Part shown: piece after piece, positions 26,826 through 36,601 of the stretch | How the letters are laid out: each line of letters begins with the position of its first letter | How positions within the stretch are numbered: position 1 is the stretch's first letter | Assembly (NCBI GenBank): GCA_965263225.1 | Contig: CBDHHG010000028.1 | Span: forward strand, 336,604-400,603 | Reading direction: 5' to 3' | DNA: 64,000 bases | Source of the DNA: DT-111 sp965263225 | Lineage (GTDB): Bacteria > Bacteroidota > Bacteroidia > Chitinophagales > Saprospiraceae | Translations under genes and position numbers: made by a program | Notes under the pieces: generated by a model | What the model was told of the DNA's origin: nothing | The model's input: only the letters and a program-made list of their open reading frames with translations | Database searches by the model: none

Positions 26826-29800
26826 ATCAATTCTCTTTTTTCTTGATTATCATACCCTAAACGCAATCTCCATTCTTGCCATAAAGCGTAAAGGACAGGT
26901 ACAGTAAACATGGTGATGGTCTGAAACAGCATGCCCCCAAAGGATGGAATGGCCATGGGAAGCATGACATCCGATCCCCGCCCCGTGGAGGTCAGGATTG
27001 GGAGTAAGGCCAGGATGGTGGTGGCCGTAGTCATCAAGGCAGGGCGAACCCTTCGCAGCCCCCCTGCGATGACAGCTTCCCGGATCTCATTTACCGTAGC
27101 TGGCTTGCGTTCTTTAAAGCTATCTCGGAGGAAGGTAGCAACCAATACGCCATCATCGGTAGCAATCCCGAATAAAGCCAGGAAGCCCACCCAAACGGCT
27201 ACGCTTAGATTCACCGTATGAATTTGGAATAAATCCCGCATATTCGTACCGAACAGGGAAAAGTCAAGGAACCCAGGCTGATCATACCAGCCAATCAGGA
27301 TAAAGCCTCCCGCAAAGGCAATGAATACTCCAGAAAAGACCATTAGGGATACTGCTACAGACCGGAATTGTAAGTAGAGCAGCAGGAAAATAAGACCTAA
27401 GGCTACCGGGACCACCAAGCTCAGGCGTTTGCTGGCCCGAACCTGTTGCTCATAATTACCTGCAAAACGATAACTGATGCCCGCTGGGACTTCCAGCAAG
27501 CCTTGCTCTATTTGTTCCTGGAGATGAGCTTGGGCCCTTCGCACCACTTCTACTTCTGCAAAACCGGCTTCTCGATCAAATAATACGTATCCGATTAAGA
27601 AACCATCTTCACTTTTAATGGCTTGGGGTCCTTGTTGGTATTGGATGTCCACCAATTCGTTTAGCGGAATCTGTCCACCGGATCGAGTAGGGATGAAAAT
27701 GTTCTTCAGGGCTTCTGGATCATCCCGCAATTCCCGAGGATATCGAATCCTAACATTGTAGCGCTCACGACCCTCTACCGTTGTTGTCATATTCATGCCC
27801 CCGACGGCTGTTTGGATATACCGTTGGACTTCTGCCATGCTGAGCCCATGCCGACTGATGGCTTGCCGGTCTATGTCTAGCAGGATGTAGGGTTTCCCTA
27901 CGATACGGTCTGCAAATACAGCGGCCGCTTTCACGCCTTCTACCTGTTGTAATTCTCGTTCTAGCTCCAAGCCAAAGGCTTCAATAGCGGCAAGATCAGA
28001 GCCCTGTACCTTAATACCCATGGGGGCTCGCATCCCCGTTTGAAGCATTACGAGTCTCGTTTCGATAGGCTGCAACTTTGGTGCCGAAGTCACCCCGGGA
28101 ATGCGACTCACTTTCACGATCTCCTCCCAAATGTCATCTGGACTATGGATATGATCTCTCCACTGGCGGAAGTAGCGGCCGCTTGGATCAGGGATCAGTT
28201 CTCCGGCTTCATCCCGTAGATAATCGCCGTCATTATCTACTCTAAAGCGAATGCGATGACCATTAGCATCTGTCTTATATTCAGATTTATACTGAATGAC
28301 GTTTTCGTACATGGACATGGGGGCAGGATCCAAGGCACTTTCTACCCGCCCTGCTTTTCCTACCACTGTTTCTACTTCGGGAATAGCAGTTACAGCCATA
28401 TCCAGCAACTGCAAATTTTTGAGGTTTTCTTGCATACCAGAATGTGGCATGGAAGTGGGCATCAACAGGAAGGATCCTTCATCTAGCGAAGGCATAAATT
28501 CTTCGCCGGTCTGTTGGAAGATCAAAAAGCCTTGGTATACCATCACTGCCACCAGGAGGAGAAACAGTAGCTTGAATCGGAGCAAAAACCTTAGAATGTT
28601 TGCATAGGAATACAGGACCAGGTAAAAGAATCCGATCAGGATACCGATCAATAGTGCAACAAACAGGAAGTTGATCCCGGTACTTTGTGCGACGCCTAAG
28701 GGCATCCAAATCAAGGATAAGAGATAACTAACGAATCCCGCATAGAGCAGGTTTTTAATCCATTTAAAAGCAGTCTCAAATCGTGGATAGGCAAATTGTG
28801 TGACTGTACTAAGTAGTCCCAATATCCCTATGGCTGTGATGGATCCACCTAGGAATGCTTTTGAAGAAAAAATCAAAAACATCCCCAAAACTGTAATTGC
28901 CCCATTCAGTAGATACCTCATGTAAACGCTCCTGTTCCTTGAAGAATAGAGGCTATGTGCCAAAGCTGGAATTACGGTGATGGCAATCAAGATTGAGGCG
29001 ATTAGGGCAAAGGTTTTGGTGAAAGCCAAAGGGCGGAAGAGTTTGCCTTCGGCAGCTTCCATCGTAAAAACAGGAATAAAGCTGATGACCGTGGTGGCCA
29101 CGGCTGTGATAACGGCACTAGCCACTTCTAAAGTTGCTAGATAAATACTCGTTATCAGTCGTTCTCCCGATGGGGCATTATCGAGCCGGGTTTGTATGCT
29201 TTCCGCTAACACTATGCCCATATCCACCATCGTACCAATAGCAATAGCAATGCCGGATAGGGCCACGATATTAGCATCCACACCAAAATACTTCATGGCA
29301 ATAAAACACATCAAGACCCCTACGGGCAGTACGCTGGATACCAAAACGGAAGAGCGAAGATTAAGAAGCATTAGAATAACCACGATCACGGTGATCAGTA
29401 CTTCTAATTGCAAGGCCTCCTGCAAGGTACCCACCGTCTCATTGATCAACTGGGTGCGGTCGTAGAAAGGAATGATATGTAGCTGTGACAGGGTGCCGTC
29501 AGCCAGAATTTTGCTGGGTAAACCCGGTTCTAGATCCTGAATCTTGCCTTTTACGCTTTCAATTACCTCTAAGGGGTTGGCTCCATATCTGGCTACGACC
29601 ACTCCACCGACGGCTTCGGCACCGCTTTTATCTAGGACACCTCTCCGCGTAGCTGGACCAATATTCACCCTGGCGATGTCCTTGACACGGATCGGAACAT
29701 TATTGACAGCCCGAATGACGCTCTCTTCGATATCATCAATACTTTCTATATGGCCTAAGCCACGTACAAAGTACTCTGCTTGATTGATTTCCATGGTCTG

Positions 29801-30511
29801 TGCTCCCACGTCCAGGTTGCTATTGCTGATGCTGGTCATGACCTGGTCTAGGGTGATATCATAGGTACGCATGGCCTCCGGATCCACATCAATCTGATAC
29901 TCTTTGACAAAACCTCCAATCGACGCTACTTCCGATACACCCTCAGCCGAAGCTAAGCCGAAACGCACATAGAAATCCTGAATACTCCGAAGTTCATGAA
30001 GACTCCATCCCCCCGTTGCTTGTCCAGTTTCGTCCCGACCTTCGAGCGTGTACCAAAAGATTTGACCAAGGGCGGTTGCATCTGGTCCTAAGGTAGGTTG
30101 TACGCCTACTGGGAGCGTGTTGGGAGGAAGAGAATTGAGCCTTTCTAGTATCCGGCTTCGACTCCAGTAAAAATCGACAGCGTCATCGAATATGATGTAA
30201 ACACTTGAAAAGCCAAAAAGCGAGTTGCTCCGGATACTTTTCACCCCCGGAATCCCAAGTAATGCCGTGGTGAGTGGATAGGAAATTTGATCTTCCACAT
30301 CTTGGGGGGATCGCCCCATCCATTGGGTGAATACGATCTGCTGGTTTTCTCCAATATCGGGAATGGCATCTACGGCTACGGGTGATCTGGGTAGTCCGTC
30401 TAAGCCGAAATCAAATGGAGCCGTAATCAATCCCCATAAACTAAAGGCTATCAGGAGCATCCATGCCACCAGCTTGTTTTCTAGAAAAAATCGAATATAT
30501 CTAGCTAGCAT
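26822..30511 (-). CDS. cusA: CusA/CzcA heavy-metal RND pump
   Basis: A 1229-residue inner-membrane pump. The start matches the family (FPFDFGLDGLPRSP-like segment followed by DAIPDIGENQQIVFTQWMGR), with GISGIAIAIGTMVDMGIVLAE-type acidic transmembrane residues in the fourth segment. The porter region has RLVMLQTGMRAPMGIKVQG, with methionines that suit Cu(I)/Ag(I). It is about 180 residues longer than E. coli CusA: extra hydrophobic sequence around residues 525-640 and an insert with DNDGDYLRDEAGELIPDP near 750-800. It follows the HYC_CC_PP gene by 113 bp and is coupled to the TolC gene. Confidence 0.93.
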   Translation of the reverse strand: MLARYIRFFLENKLVAWMLLIAFSLWGLITAPFDFGLDGLPRSPVAVDAIPDIGENQQIVFTQWMGRSPQDVEDQISYPLTTALLGIPGVKSIRSNSLFGFSSVYIIFDDAVDFYWSRSRILERLNSLPPNTLPVGVQPTLGPDATALGQIFWYTLEGRDETGQATGGWSLHELRSIQDFYVRFGLASAEGVSEVASIGGFVKEYQIDVDPEAMRTYDITLDQVMTSISNSNLDVGAQTMEINQAEYFVRGLGHIESIDDIEESVIRAVNNVPIRVKDIARVNIGPATRRGVLDKSGAEAVGGVVVARYGANPLEVIESVKGKIQDLEPGLPSKILADGTLSQLHIIPFYDRTQLINETVGTLQEALQLEVLITVIVVILMLLNLRSSVLVSSVLPVGVLMCFIAMKYFGVDANIVALSGIAIAIGTMVDMGIVLAESIQTRLDNAPSGERLITSIYLATLEVASAVITAVATTVISFIPVFTMEAAEGKLFRPLAFTKTFALIASILIAITVIPALAHSLYSSRNRSVYMRYLLNGAITVLGMFLIFSSKAFLGGSITAIGILGLLSTVTQFAYPRFETAFKWIKNLLYAGFVSYLLSLIWMPLGVAQSTGINFLFVALLIGILIGFFYLVLYSYANILRFLLRFKLLFLLLVAVMVYQGFLIFQQTGEEFMPSLDEGSFLLMPTSMPHSGMQENLKNLQLLDMAVTAIPEVETVVGKAGRVESALDPAPMSMYENVIQYKSEYKTDANGHRIRFRVDNDGDYLRDEAGELIPDPSGRYFRQWRDHIHSPDDIWEEIVKVSRIPGVTSAPKLQPIETRLVMLQTGMRAPMGIKVQGSDLAAIEAFGLELERELQQVEGVKAAAVFADRIVGKPYILLDIDRQAISRHGLSMAEVQRYIQTAVGGMNMTTTVEGRERYNVRIRYPRELRDDPEALKNIFIPTRSGGQIPLNELVDIQYQQGPQAIKSEDGFLIGYVLFDREAGFAEVEVVRRAQAHLQEQIEQGLLEVPAGISYRFAGNYEQQVRASKRLSLVVPVALGLIFLLLYLQFRSVAVSLMVFSGVFIAFAGGFILIGWYDQPGFLDFSLFGTNMRDLFQIHTVNLSVAVWVGFLALFGIATDDGVLVATFLRDSFKERKPATVNEIREAVIAGGLRRVRPALMTTATTILALLPILTSTGRGSDVMLPMAIPSFGGMLFQTITMFTVPVLYALWQEWRLRLGYDNQEKRELI

Positions 30512-30624
30512 CGTGAATTATTCAGTTTTATGACAGATATCTGGGAGCTGTATGGGATAGACCCAACAGCAGAAGCCACAACGGTTTACTTAAAAACCAT
30601 TGTGCTGAAAACTGAATGAATTAG

Positions 30625-31056
30625 CTAGCAAAGAAAGATCTGCAATTCGCTGGGATAGTCGCAGATCAGTAGGGGAGGCTTATAGTTAAGATAATGAATG
30701 GTCTGTCGATCAAGTCGGGGAAGTTCCAACTGAAGGACGACGAACAAGGTAGCGACGAAAGCTGAGGTAAGTTGAATGTCTTCCGAAAGGCTAGGGGTGA
30801 TTTGTTCCTCCTCATTCTTCACAATCTCAGTTTCATCATCACAGCAGCCTTTGTCGCTGGGACTATCCTCCTCAACCATCATGTAGCCATGGATGGGACA
30901 AGGCTTTTTTACTTTCTTGTTATGGCAGGCTTTTGCTTTGACAAAGAGGGCCACGCTCTTCAGCTCATTTTGGCAGAAGTGCTTATTTACTACCACACCA
31001 GTAGTGCTGATGAAGAGTAGTAGAGCCAGGCTAATATATGTGCTTTGTCTAAGCAA
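30625..31056 (-). CDS. HYC_CC_PP family small Cys/His-rich protein
   Basis: A 143-residue protein with an N-terminal hydrophobic segment (ISLALLLFISTTGVVVN). The family signature is visible: HFC (His 26, Cys 28), ACH (44-45), CPIHGYMM (53-60) and CC (71-72), all possible metal ligands. HYC_CC_PP proteins are small Bacteroidota proteins often found beside metal transporters, and their function is not established. As first gene of the copper-efflux operon it may sense or scavenge metal in the periplasm. Confidence 0.8.
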   Translation of the reverse strand: MLRQSTYISLALLLFISTTGVVVNKHFCQNELKSVALFVKAKACHNKKVKKPCPIHGYMMVEEDSPSDKGCCDDETEIVKNEEEQITPSLSEDIQLTSAFVATLFVVLQLELPRLDRQTIHYLNYKPPLLICDYPSELQIFLC

Positions 31057-31351
31057 GCGACATCTTTAAATTTCACGTAAAGTTAAAAATAATAACGCTA
31101 GTAGGATTTGAAAGTTGCATGAAAGCGATTAGCTCGTCACGGAATAGCTTATCTATCCTATCTAACTACAGAATATGATACTAGCTTTCCATGTCCTTGT
31201 ATGGTTGTCAATTGTAAAATACCAGCTTGCCTTGGTAAAACGCTCACTAATCAGGTATACTTAAAGTGATGACCGCAAGTGTCGTTTCATCTTTTAATGC
31301 TTTAGTGCTGTCATGCCACTAGCTGGCAAAGTCAACGATTGTTCTGAATAT

Positions 31352-31376
31352 TTTGATTTAACAATTTGATTTAAAC
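31352..31376 (+). promoter_or_regulatory. Candidate TetR operator upstream of the TetR gene
   Basis: Two TTTGATTTAA half-sites (31352-31361 and 31365-31374) in tandem, just before ATG 31384. They share the TGATT core with the sites upstream of the adaptor gene, suggesting autoregulation. The rest of the 327-bp gap 31057-31383, shared with the divergent HYC_CC_PP gene, shows nothing I can name. Confidence 0.45.
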
Positions 31377-31383
31377 AAAGAAA

Positions 31384-32040
31384 ATGCCTACATTTGGCTC
31401 AATGGAACAAGTGTCGACTAAAGATAACTCAGCATTAAACACCGAGGAAAAGATTCGTTTGGCTGCTTTAAAGGTATTTACTGAGAAAGGTTTCGAAGCG
31501 ACTAAGACGCGGGATATTGCGGCAGAAGCTGGCATAAATATAGCGAGTTTACATTATTATTATCGTAGTAAGGAAAAACTCTTCGAGATTGTGATCGGAG
31601 AAACGATGGGACGTTTCTCGGGCTTAATGGACGGTATTTTGGACACCCAAATGCCACTACATCAGAAGATCAAGCGCTTTACAGAGTTGTACATTGATTT
31701 TTTAAAGGAAAATCCATTCTTGCCTATGTTTATTCTGTCTGAATCCCAGCGGAATGTCATGGCTATCAATCAAATGATGCAGGACCAGACTGCCTTACCG
31801 ATTTTGGAAAAGCAGATTAAGGACTTAATAGAATCTGGGGTAATACGACCGATAAGCATACAAAATTTCATGTCCAGTTTGGTAGGCCTGGTTATCTTTC
31901 CTTTTCTTTCAAAATCTTTGTTGCAAGTTAAAACAGGGATAGATGAACTAGCTTACGTACAGATGCTGGAAGAACGTAAAGAGCATATACCAGCGATGAT
32001 CATCAATTACTTGTATTTCGATGCCCCTGAAGACGAATAG
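31384..32040 (+). CDS. TetR/AcrR family repressor
   Basis: A 218-residue regulator. The helix-turn-helix is at residues 22-66 (IRLAALKVFTEKGFEATKTR, then HYYYRSKEKLFE). Start ATG 31384 is used; ATG 31402 would also keep the DNA-binding domain. The C-terminal ligand domain is helical and hydrophobic (IDFLKENPFLPMFILSES). It stands directly upstream of an RND efflux operon on the same strand and is flanked by AATCA/TGATT palindromes, so it probably represses that operon and itself. The ligand is unknown. Confidence 0.9.
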   Translation: MPTFGSMEQVSTKDNSALNTEEKIRLAALKVFTEKGFEATKTRDIAAEAGINIASLHYYYRSKEKLFEIVIGETMGRFSGLMDGILDTQMPLHQKIKRFTELYIDFLKENPFLPMFILSESQRNVMAINQMMQDQTALPILEKQIKDLIESGVIRPISIQNFMSSLVGLVIFPFLSKSLLQVKTGIDELAYVQMLEERKEHIPAMIINYLYFDAPEDE

Positions 32041-32056
32041 ATTTTTTTACAACAGA

Positions 32057-32074
32057 TTTAATCATTTGATTAAA
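32057..32074 (+). promoter_or_regulatory. Palindromic operator TTTAATCA-TT-TGATTAAA
   Basis: Perfect 8-bp arms with a 2-bp spacer, 17 bp after the TetR stop and 180 bp before the adaptor start. Best of several related sites in this gap. Confidence 0.6.
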
Positions 32075-32145
32075 CTAATTGATTTGAATCTTGTTTGAGA
32101 ACCTAAACGTCATTTGCTACACGCTAAAAATTTTTTTAAAAAACA

Positions 32146-32159
32146 TAATCAAATGATTA
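32146..32159 (+). promoter_or_regulatory. Palindromic operator TAATCA-AA-TGATTA
   Basis: Same core as the site at 32057, with 6-bp arms and a 2-bp spacer, in the AT-rich promoter region of the efflux operon. Confidence 0.55.
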
Positions 32160-32224
32160 AATATTTTGTTTAGGATTATAGATCTCTTGGTTCTAGACTA
32201 TTGGTAATTTTTTTTACTTAGATG

Positions 32225-32239
32225 TAATCAATTGATTTA
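32225..32239 (+). promoter_or_regulatory. Operator-like TAATCAATTGATTTA
   Basis: AATCAATTGATT is a perfect palindrome. It has the AATCA/TGATT halves without the full 2-bp spacer of the other sites and ends 18 bp before the adaptor ATG. Confidence 0.45.
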
Positions 32240-32257
32240 AACTAATAAATAAATAAA

Positions 32258-33385
32258 ATGATTAAAATATTTCATTGGACCTTATTGCTCGGTCTCGCCG
32301 CCTTGAATTGGCAATGCAGTGATGGTAAAACAGCTAAAGAAAGCGAGGCTGTACCTAGCGCTGTGCAAGTTGCTGGTCAATCTACGGTACAGATCCCTAG
32401 CTTTGAAACATTCATTGCAAAACCTAAAAATCTTGCTCGTCCAGTCTTAATTACAGGGAGAGTTCAAGCAGTAGAGAAGCTACAGCTAGTAGCTGAGGTA
32501 CAAGGGAAGGTATTACCCAGTTCGAACTTGCTCATTGAAGGGAAGCGCTTTAAGAAAGGAGAAAATCTCGTGAATATCGATGATGCACAGTACAAACTGA
32601 ATCTTCAAGCCCAGAAAAGCCAATTTGAGGCGGGTTTAGTCCGGATTATGTCTCAGATCCAAATGGATTTTGCGGAAGAACATGCTATTTGGGATAAGTA
32701 TTTACGAGCTTTCCATGCGGATGAGGCTCTGCCTGACTTGCCGAAAGTCGGGAATGATCAATTGCGATTCTTCCTATCGGCCAATAATATTTTTGCCTCA
32801 TTTTATACGATTAAAGCAGCAGAGGAAATGCTTCCTAAGTACCAGGTAAACGCACCTTTTACAGGAATCATAACTCAGGGAAGTGTTGTTCCTGGTGCAA
32901 TTGTGAGCCCCGGGGTACCGCTCGTGCAGTACAGTAGAACGGACATTTTTGAACTGCGAGCGATGGTTTCTACTTCGGATATCAAGCAACTCTCTTTAGG
33001 CTCCAGCTTGGAGTTGGAGCACAATAATACCAGGCAGAAGTGGACTGGTAGGATTCACCGTCTTGGAGGGACCATAGATCCGACCATGCAATCTGTTCCC
33101 GTTTTTATTCGGCTCAGTGGGAAGGGGCTGCGCGAAGGCATGTTTCTACAGGCGCGAAAGGAGAGTGAAATATTGGAAGGGGTAGTGGATGTCCCGTTGA
33201 AGGCTTTGAACCGGGAGAACCAGATTCATTATATCGATCAATCCTTGGTGAAATTAAAGAAAGTCACTCCCGTTCTTTTTGAGAAAGATCGGGTATGGAT
33301 CAAAGGCTTAGAAGGAGGAGAAGAGGTAATCATTGAGGAACTGCTGGAACCCATTGTTGGCATAAAGGCCATATCTAAATCCTAA
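32258..33385 (+). CDS. RND efflux adaptor (HlyD/AcrA family) lipoprotein
   Basis: A 375-residue lipoprotein (lipobox LNWQCS, Cys about 20). It has the usual adaptor order: VQAVEKLQLVAEVQGKVLPS (first barrel), a short helical region, then YQVNAPFTGIITQGSVVPGA (second lipoyl half) and a beta-barrel and membrane-proximal part. Unlike the CusB-like adaptor it has no metal motif, which fits organic-compound export. It is the first structural gene of the TetR-controlled operon, 21 bp before the pump gene. Confidence 0.9.
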   Translation: MIKIFHWTLLLGLAALNWQCSDGKTAKESEAVPSAVQVAGQSTVQIPSFETFIAKPKNLARPVLITGRVQAVEKLQLVAEVQGKVLPSSNLLIEGKRFKKGENLVNIDDAQYKLNLQAQKSQFEAGLVRIMSQIQMDFAEEHAIWDKYLRAFHADEALPDLPKVGNDQLRFFLSANNIFASFYTIKAAEEMLPKYQVNAPFTGIITQGSVVPGAIVSPGVPLVQYSRTDIFELRAMVSTSDIKQLSLGSSLELEHNNTRQKWTGRIHRLGGTIDPTMQSVPVFIRLSGKGLREGMFLQARKESEILEGVVDVPLKALNRENQIHYIDQSLVKLKKVTPVLFEKDRVWIKGLEGGEEVIIEELLEPIVGIKAISKS

Positions 33386-33406
33386 TCTCATAATCGATAT
33401 CAAATC

Positions 33407-36400
33407 ATGAGAGCGTTAATCAAGTATTTTATCCAGCATCCTACCATCGTCAATTTGTGCCTATTCCTACTTATTGGCTTAGGTGCACTACAATTGATGC
33501 GAACACAGACTACAAATTTCCCTAAACAGCGGATTCGGTTTGTTTCTGTTTTAGTACCCTATCCAGGAGCTTCTCCAGCAGAAGTGGAGACTGGCATTAC
33601 CGTGAAGATTGAAGAGAATTTGGAAGGAATCCAAGGGATAGATCGAGTCACTTCTACCTCTGGAGAGAGCTTCGCCAATGTACTTGTAGAGTTAACGGAG
33701 GAATCCGATCCTAGTACGGTGCTTGCTGAGGTTAAAAATGCGGTAGATAAGATCAACAATTTTCCTGATCGCGCCGATGCACCAATCATAGAAAAAATTG
33801 AGGTTAAAGATGTAGCTATTGGTTTTGGGGTAGTGGGGGAAGTGCCCCTATCTGTGAAAAAGGATTATGCAGATCAAATCAAAAATGAATTACTGGCTTA
33901 TCGAGAGATTTCAGACATTGATGTAACTGGATTACCGGAAGAAGAAATAGAAATAGAAGTTAAGGAAAATGAACTGCAAAAGTACCAGATCAGTTTCGCT
34001 CAGTTGGCACAAGCTATTCGACTAGCGAATCTGGAAACCTTTGGTGGAGAGCTCAAGACCAGAAATAACAATATCTCTATCAAGGCTGATAACAAAGGGT
34101 ATGTAGCTAACGAACTTCAACAGATTGTCATTAAGGCGGACCCTACTGGCAACCGGATTCTTCTAGGAGATATTGCGGTAATACGAGATCGTTTCGCGGA
34201 TCAACCTGGTGGCCGTTATCTGCAAGGAGATGCCATTGTAACCTTGACAGTAAATGCTCTTTCCAATGAAGACATACTCGTCAGTGCAGATATAGTAAGA
34301 GAATACATAGCTACTTTTAATGCAGCGCACGAAAATGTTCAATTGCAAGTGTTGGAAGACGGGACCGTAAATGTTAAGGATAGGATTGCATCTATGATGA
34401 ATAACGGGATAGTTGGAATCATTTTGGTTTTGGCTGTTCTAGCCCTCTTTTTAGATCGATACCTGGCCTTTTGGGTCGCCTTGAAGATACCTGTAGCCAT
34501 CATCGGGATGTTCATATTGAGCCCGATTCAAGGCATGACAATCAATGTAGTATCGCTTTTTGGGTTCATTTTGGTTTTAGGGATATTGGTAGATGATGGA
34601 GTAGTCATTGGGGAAAATATTTACCAATGGGCTAAAGACAAGAAAGTGGGGCCACTCAAAGCTGCCCTAGAAGGGACAATGGAGATGGTAACTCCGGTGA
34701 TCATTTCGCTCACCACTACTGCCGTCGCCTTTTCCATGTTCTTCTTTCTTCCAACCCAGGCAGGAGAGTTTTTTGGAGAAATGGGGTTCGTGGTAGTGGC
34801 AGTGCTTATTATCGCCATGATCGAAAGCTTTTTCTTTTTACCGGCTCATCTTGCTCATAGCAAAGGCTTGCGAGCGCAGCATCAGGCAAGTAAAATTGAA
34901 CGTTGGTTTGATGGCATACTGAAGTTCATCCGAGATAAGATCTACTTGCCAGTCTATCAACGGATGGCTATTGGTAATCGATTGACTGCTTTGCTGACTA
35001 TAGCCATTTTTATGGGGTGCTTTTTGGCCTCGATCATGCTCATGAGTAGTGGGCGAGTTGGATTCACCTTTTTTCCGAACTTAGATGACGATGCGGTCTT
35101 CATAGAGCTACAGCTTACACCAGGAACACCAGTAGAAATAACAGAAGAGAAGTTGGAAGTTATTGAGGAGGCTATTTGGGAGGTGAATAAACAATATAGT
35201 GCCGGGAGGTCTGACGGAGAGCAAGTCGTTCGTTTTGTGGAGCAAATCACTGGACCTCAACCTAATCAGGGAAAATTAAAGGTCACCTTTTTGGGCGGAG
35301 AGCAAAGAGGCATAAGTTCCTTTGAATTATCAAATCGGATGCGAGAACTATCACCGGATATTCCAGAGGCCGAAAGTTTAGTTTTTGGTATCGGGGCTAC
35401 CTCAGCAGTATTTGGAAAACCGATTTCTTTTGCCTTAATCAGTCGCAATCTCGAACAGTTGAGAGCCGCCAAGGAAGCTTTAATAGCTAAAATGGAGACG
35501 CGGACTGACATCAAGGATATCTCAGATTCTGACCAACAAGGTGTGCAGGAGATAATTTTAGAATTGAAACCTGCAGCCCATCTGCTAGGCATGAGCCTGG
35601 GAGGGATTATGAATCAGGTTCGTTCCGGTTTTTTTGGTGCCGAAGTGCAGGGCCTACAAAGGGGAGAAGATGAAGTCAAGGTATGGCTGCGCTACCCCAA
35701 AGCAGAAAGGCAAGATGAAGATCAGCTCCGGAATATGCGAATTTCTGATGGGCGAGGCAATAGCTACCTTTTGCAAGATCTAGTTGAGTTACGTCGTCAA
35801 ACCGCAGCCTTAGCTATCAATCATTTGGATGGTCGCCGCGAGATTCGCGTAGAGGCGAATGTCGCCAATATCGATGTTTCTGCACCGACGGTAATAGGAG
35901 AAATTGAATCGGAATTCTTGGGGGAGATCACGGCTAAATATCCGGCAGTTTCCTATTCGGTTGAGGGGCAGAATCGGATGTCTTTCAAAATGATGGGGGC
36001 TATTCAGGTGGTAGGTTCAGTAATTCTGCTCTTCATATTCGCCCTGATCGTACTCAATTTCAACTCCTTCTCTCAGGCTTTGATCGTGTTTTCCATTTTT
36101 CCTTTTGCATTGATTGGTGTGATATTGGGACACTGGATTCAAGGTATTTCCCTAAATATCTTCTCTTTCGTAGGAACCATTGCTCTCATTGGCGTCTTCG
36201 TCAATAACTCGTTGGTTTTCATTTCTACTTTAAACCAGCGCTTACAGGAGGGCGAAACCTGGCGATCAACCTTGCTTTCTACTGCTTCCACCCGTTTCCG
36301 ACCTATCTTATTGACGACTATCACTACAGTCGCTGGCTTAGGTCCTTTGATCGCTTCGAGCAGCCTTGGAGCGCAATTTCTGAAAGGGCCAGCTATAGCC

Positions 36401-36574
36401 ATTGCGTACGGCTTGAGTTTTGGACTCTTTAATGTGCTGTTTTTGCTGCCTGCCATCCTACATGTTTCTAATGGCCTCCGAGTAAGCATTCATCGTATAC
36501 TCAGGCGTCGGGTCATCAGTTCAGAACAAGTAGAACCAGCCGTTCAATTATTGCGCTATCAAATCCAGGATTAA
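33407..36574 (+). CDS. RND efflux pump (HAE1-like)
   Basis: A 1055-residue twelve-helix transporter. Visible parts include the first helix region (IVNLCLFLLIGLGALQLMRT), the SVLVPYPGASPAEVETGITV porter start, the acidic pair in GILVDDGVVIGENI (proton pathway in the fourth helix) and two related halves with VNNSLVFISTLNQRL near the end. Length and motifs fit the hydrophobic/amphiphilic export family rather than the metal family. The substrate is unknown. It sits between its adaptor and TolC partner. Confidence 0.92.
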   Translation: MRALIKYFIQHPTIVNLCLFLLIGLGALQLMRTQTTNFPKQRIRFVSVLVPYPGASPAEVETGITVKIEENLEGIQGIDRVTSTSGESFANVLVELTEESDPSTVLAEVKNAVDKINNFPDRADAPIIEKIEVKDVAIGFGVVGEVPLSVKKDYADQIKNELLAYREISDIDVTGLPEEEIEIEVKENELQKYQISFAQLAQAIRLANLETFGGELKTRNNNISIKADNKGYVANELQQIVIKADPTGNRILLGDIAVIRDRFADQPGGRYLQGDAIVTLTVNALSNEDILVSADIVREYIATFNAAHENVQLQVLEDGTVNVKDRIASMMNNGIVGIILVLAVLALFLDRYLAFWVALKIPVAIIGMFILSPIQGMTINVVSLFGFILVLGILVDDGVVIGENIYQWAKDKKVGPLKAALEGTMEMVTPVIISLTTTAVAFSMFFFLPTQAGEFFGEMGFVVVAVLIIAMIESFFFLPAHLAHSKGLRAQHQASKIERWFDGILKFIRDKIYLPVYQRMAIGNRLTALLTIAIFMGCFLASIMLMSSGRVGFTFFPNLDDDAVFIELQLTPGTPVEITEEKLEVIEEAIWEVNKQYSAGRSDGEQVVRFVEQITGPQPNQGKLKVTFLGGEQRGISSFELSNRMRELSPDIPEAESLVFGIGATSAVFGKPISFALISRNLEQLRAAKEALIAKMETRTDIKDISDSDQQGVQEIILELKPAAHLLGMSLGGIMNQVRSGFFGAEVQGLQRGEDEVKVWLRYPKAERQDEDQLRNMRISDGRGNSYLLQDLVELRRQTAALAINHLDGRREIRVEANVANIDVSAPTVIGEIESEFLGEITAKYPAVSYSVEGQNRMSFKMMGAIQVVGSVILLFIFALIVLNFNSFSQALIVFSIFPFALIGVILGHWIQGISLNIFSFVGTIALIGVFVNNSLVFISTLNQRLQEGETWRSTLLSTASTRFRPILLTTITTVAGLGPLIASSSLGAQFLKGPAIAIAYGLSFGLFNVLFLLPAILHVSNGLRVSIHRILRRRVISSEQVEPAVQLLRYQIQD

Positions 36575-36601
36575 TTAACTATCTAAACTATTCTAGATAC
36601 C

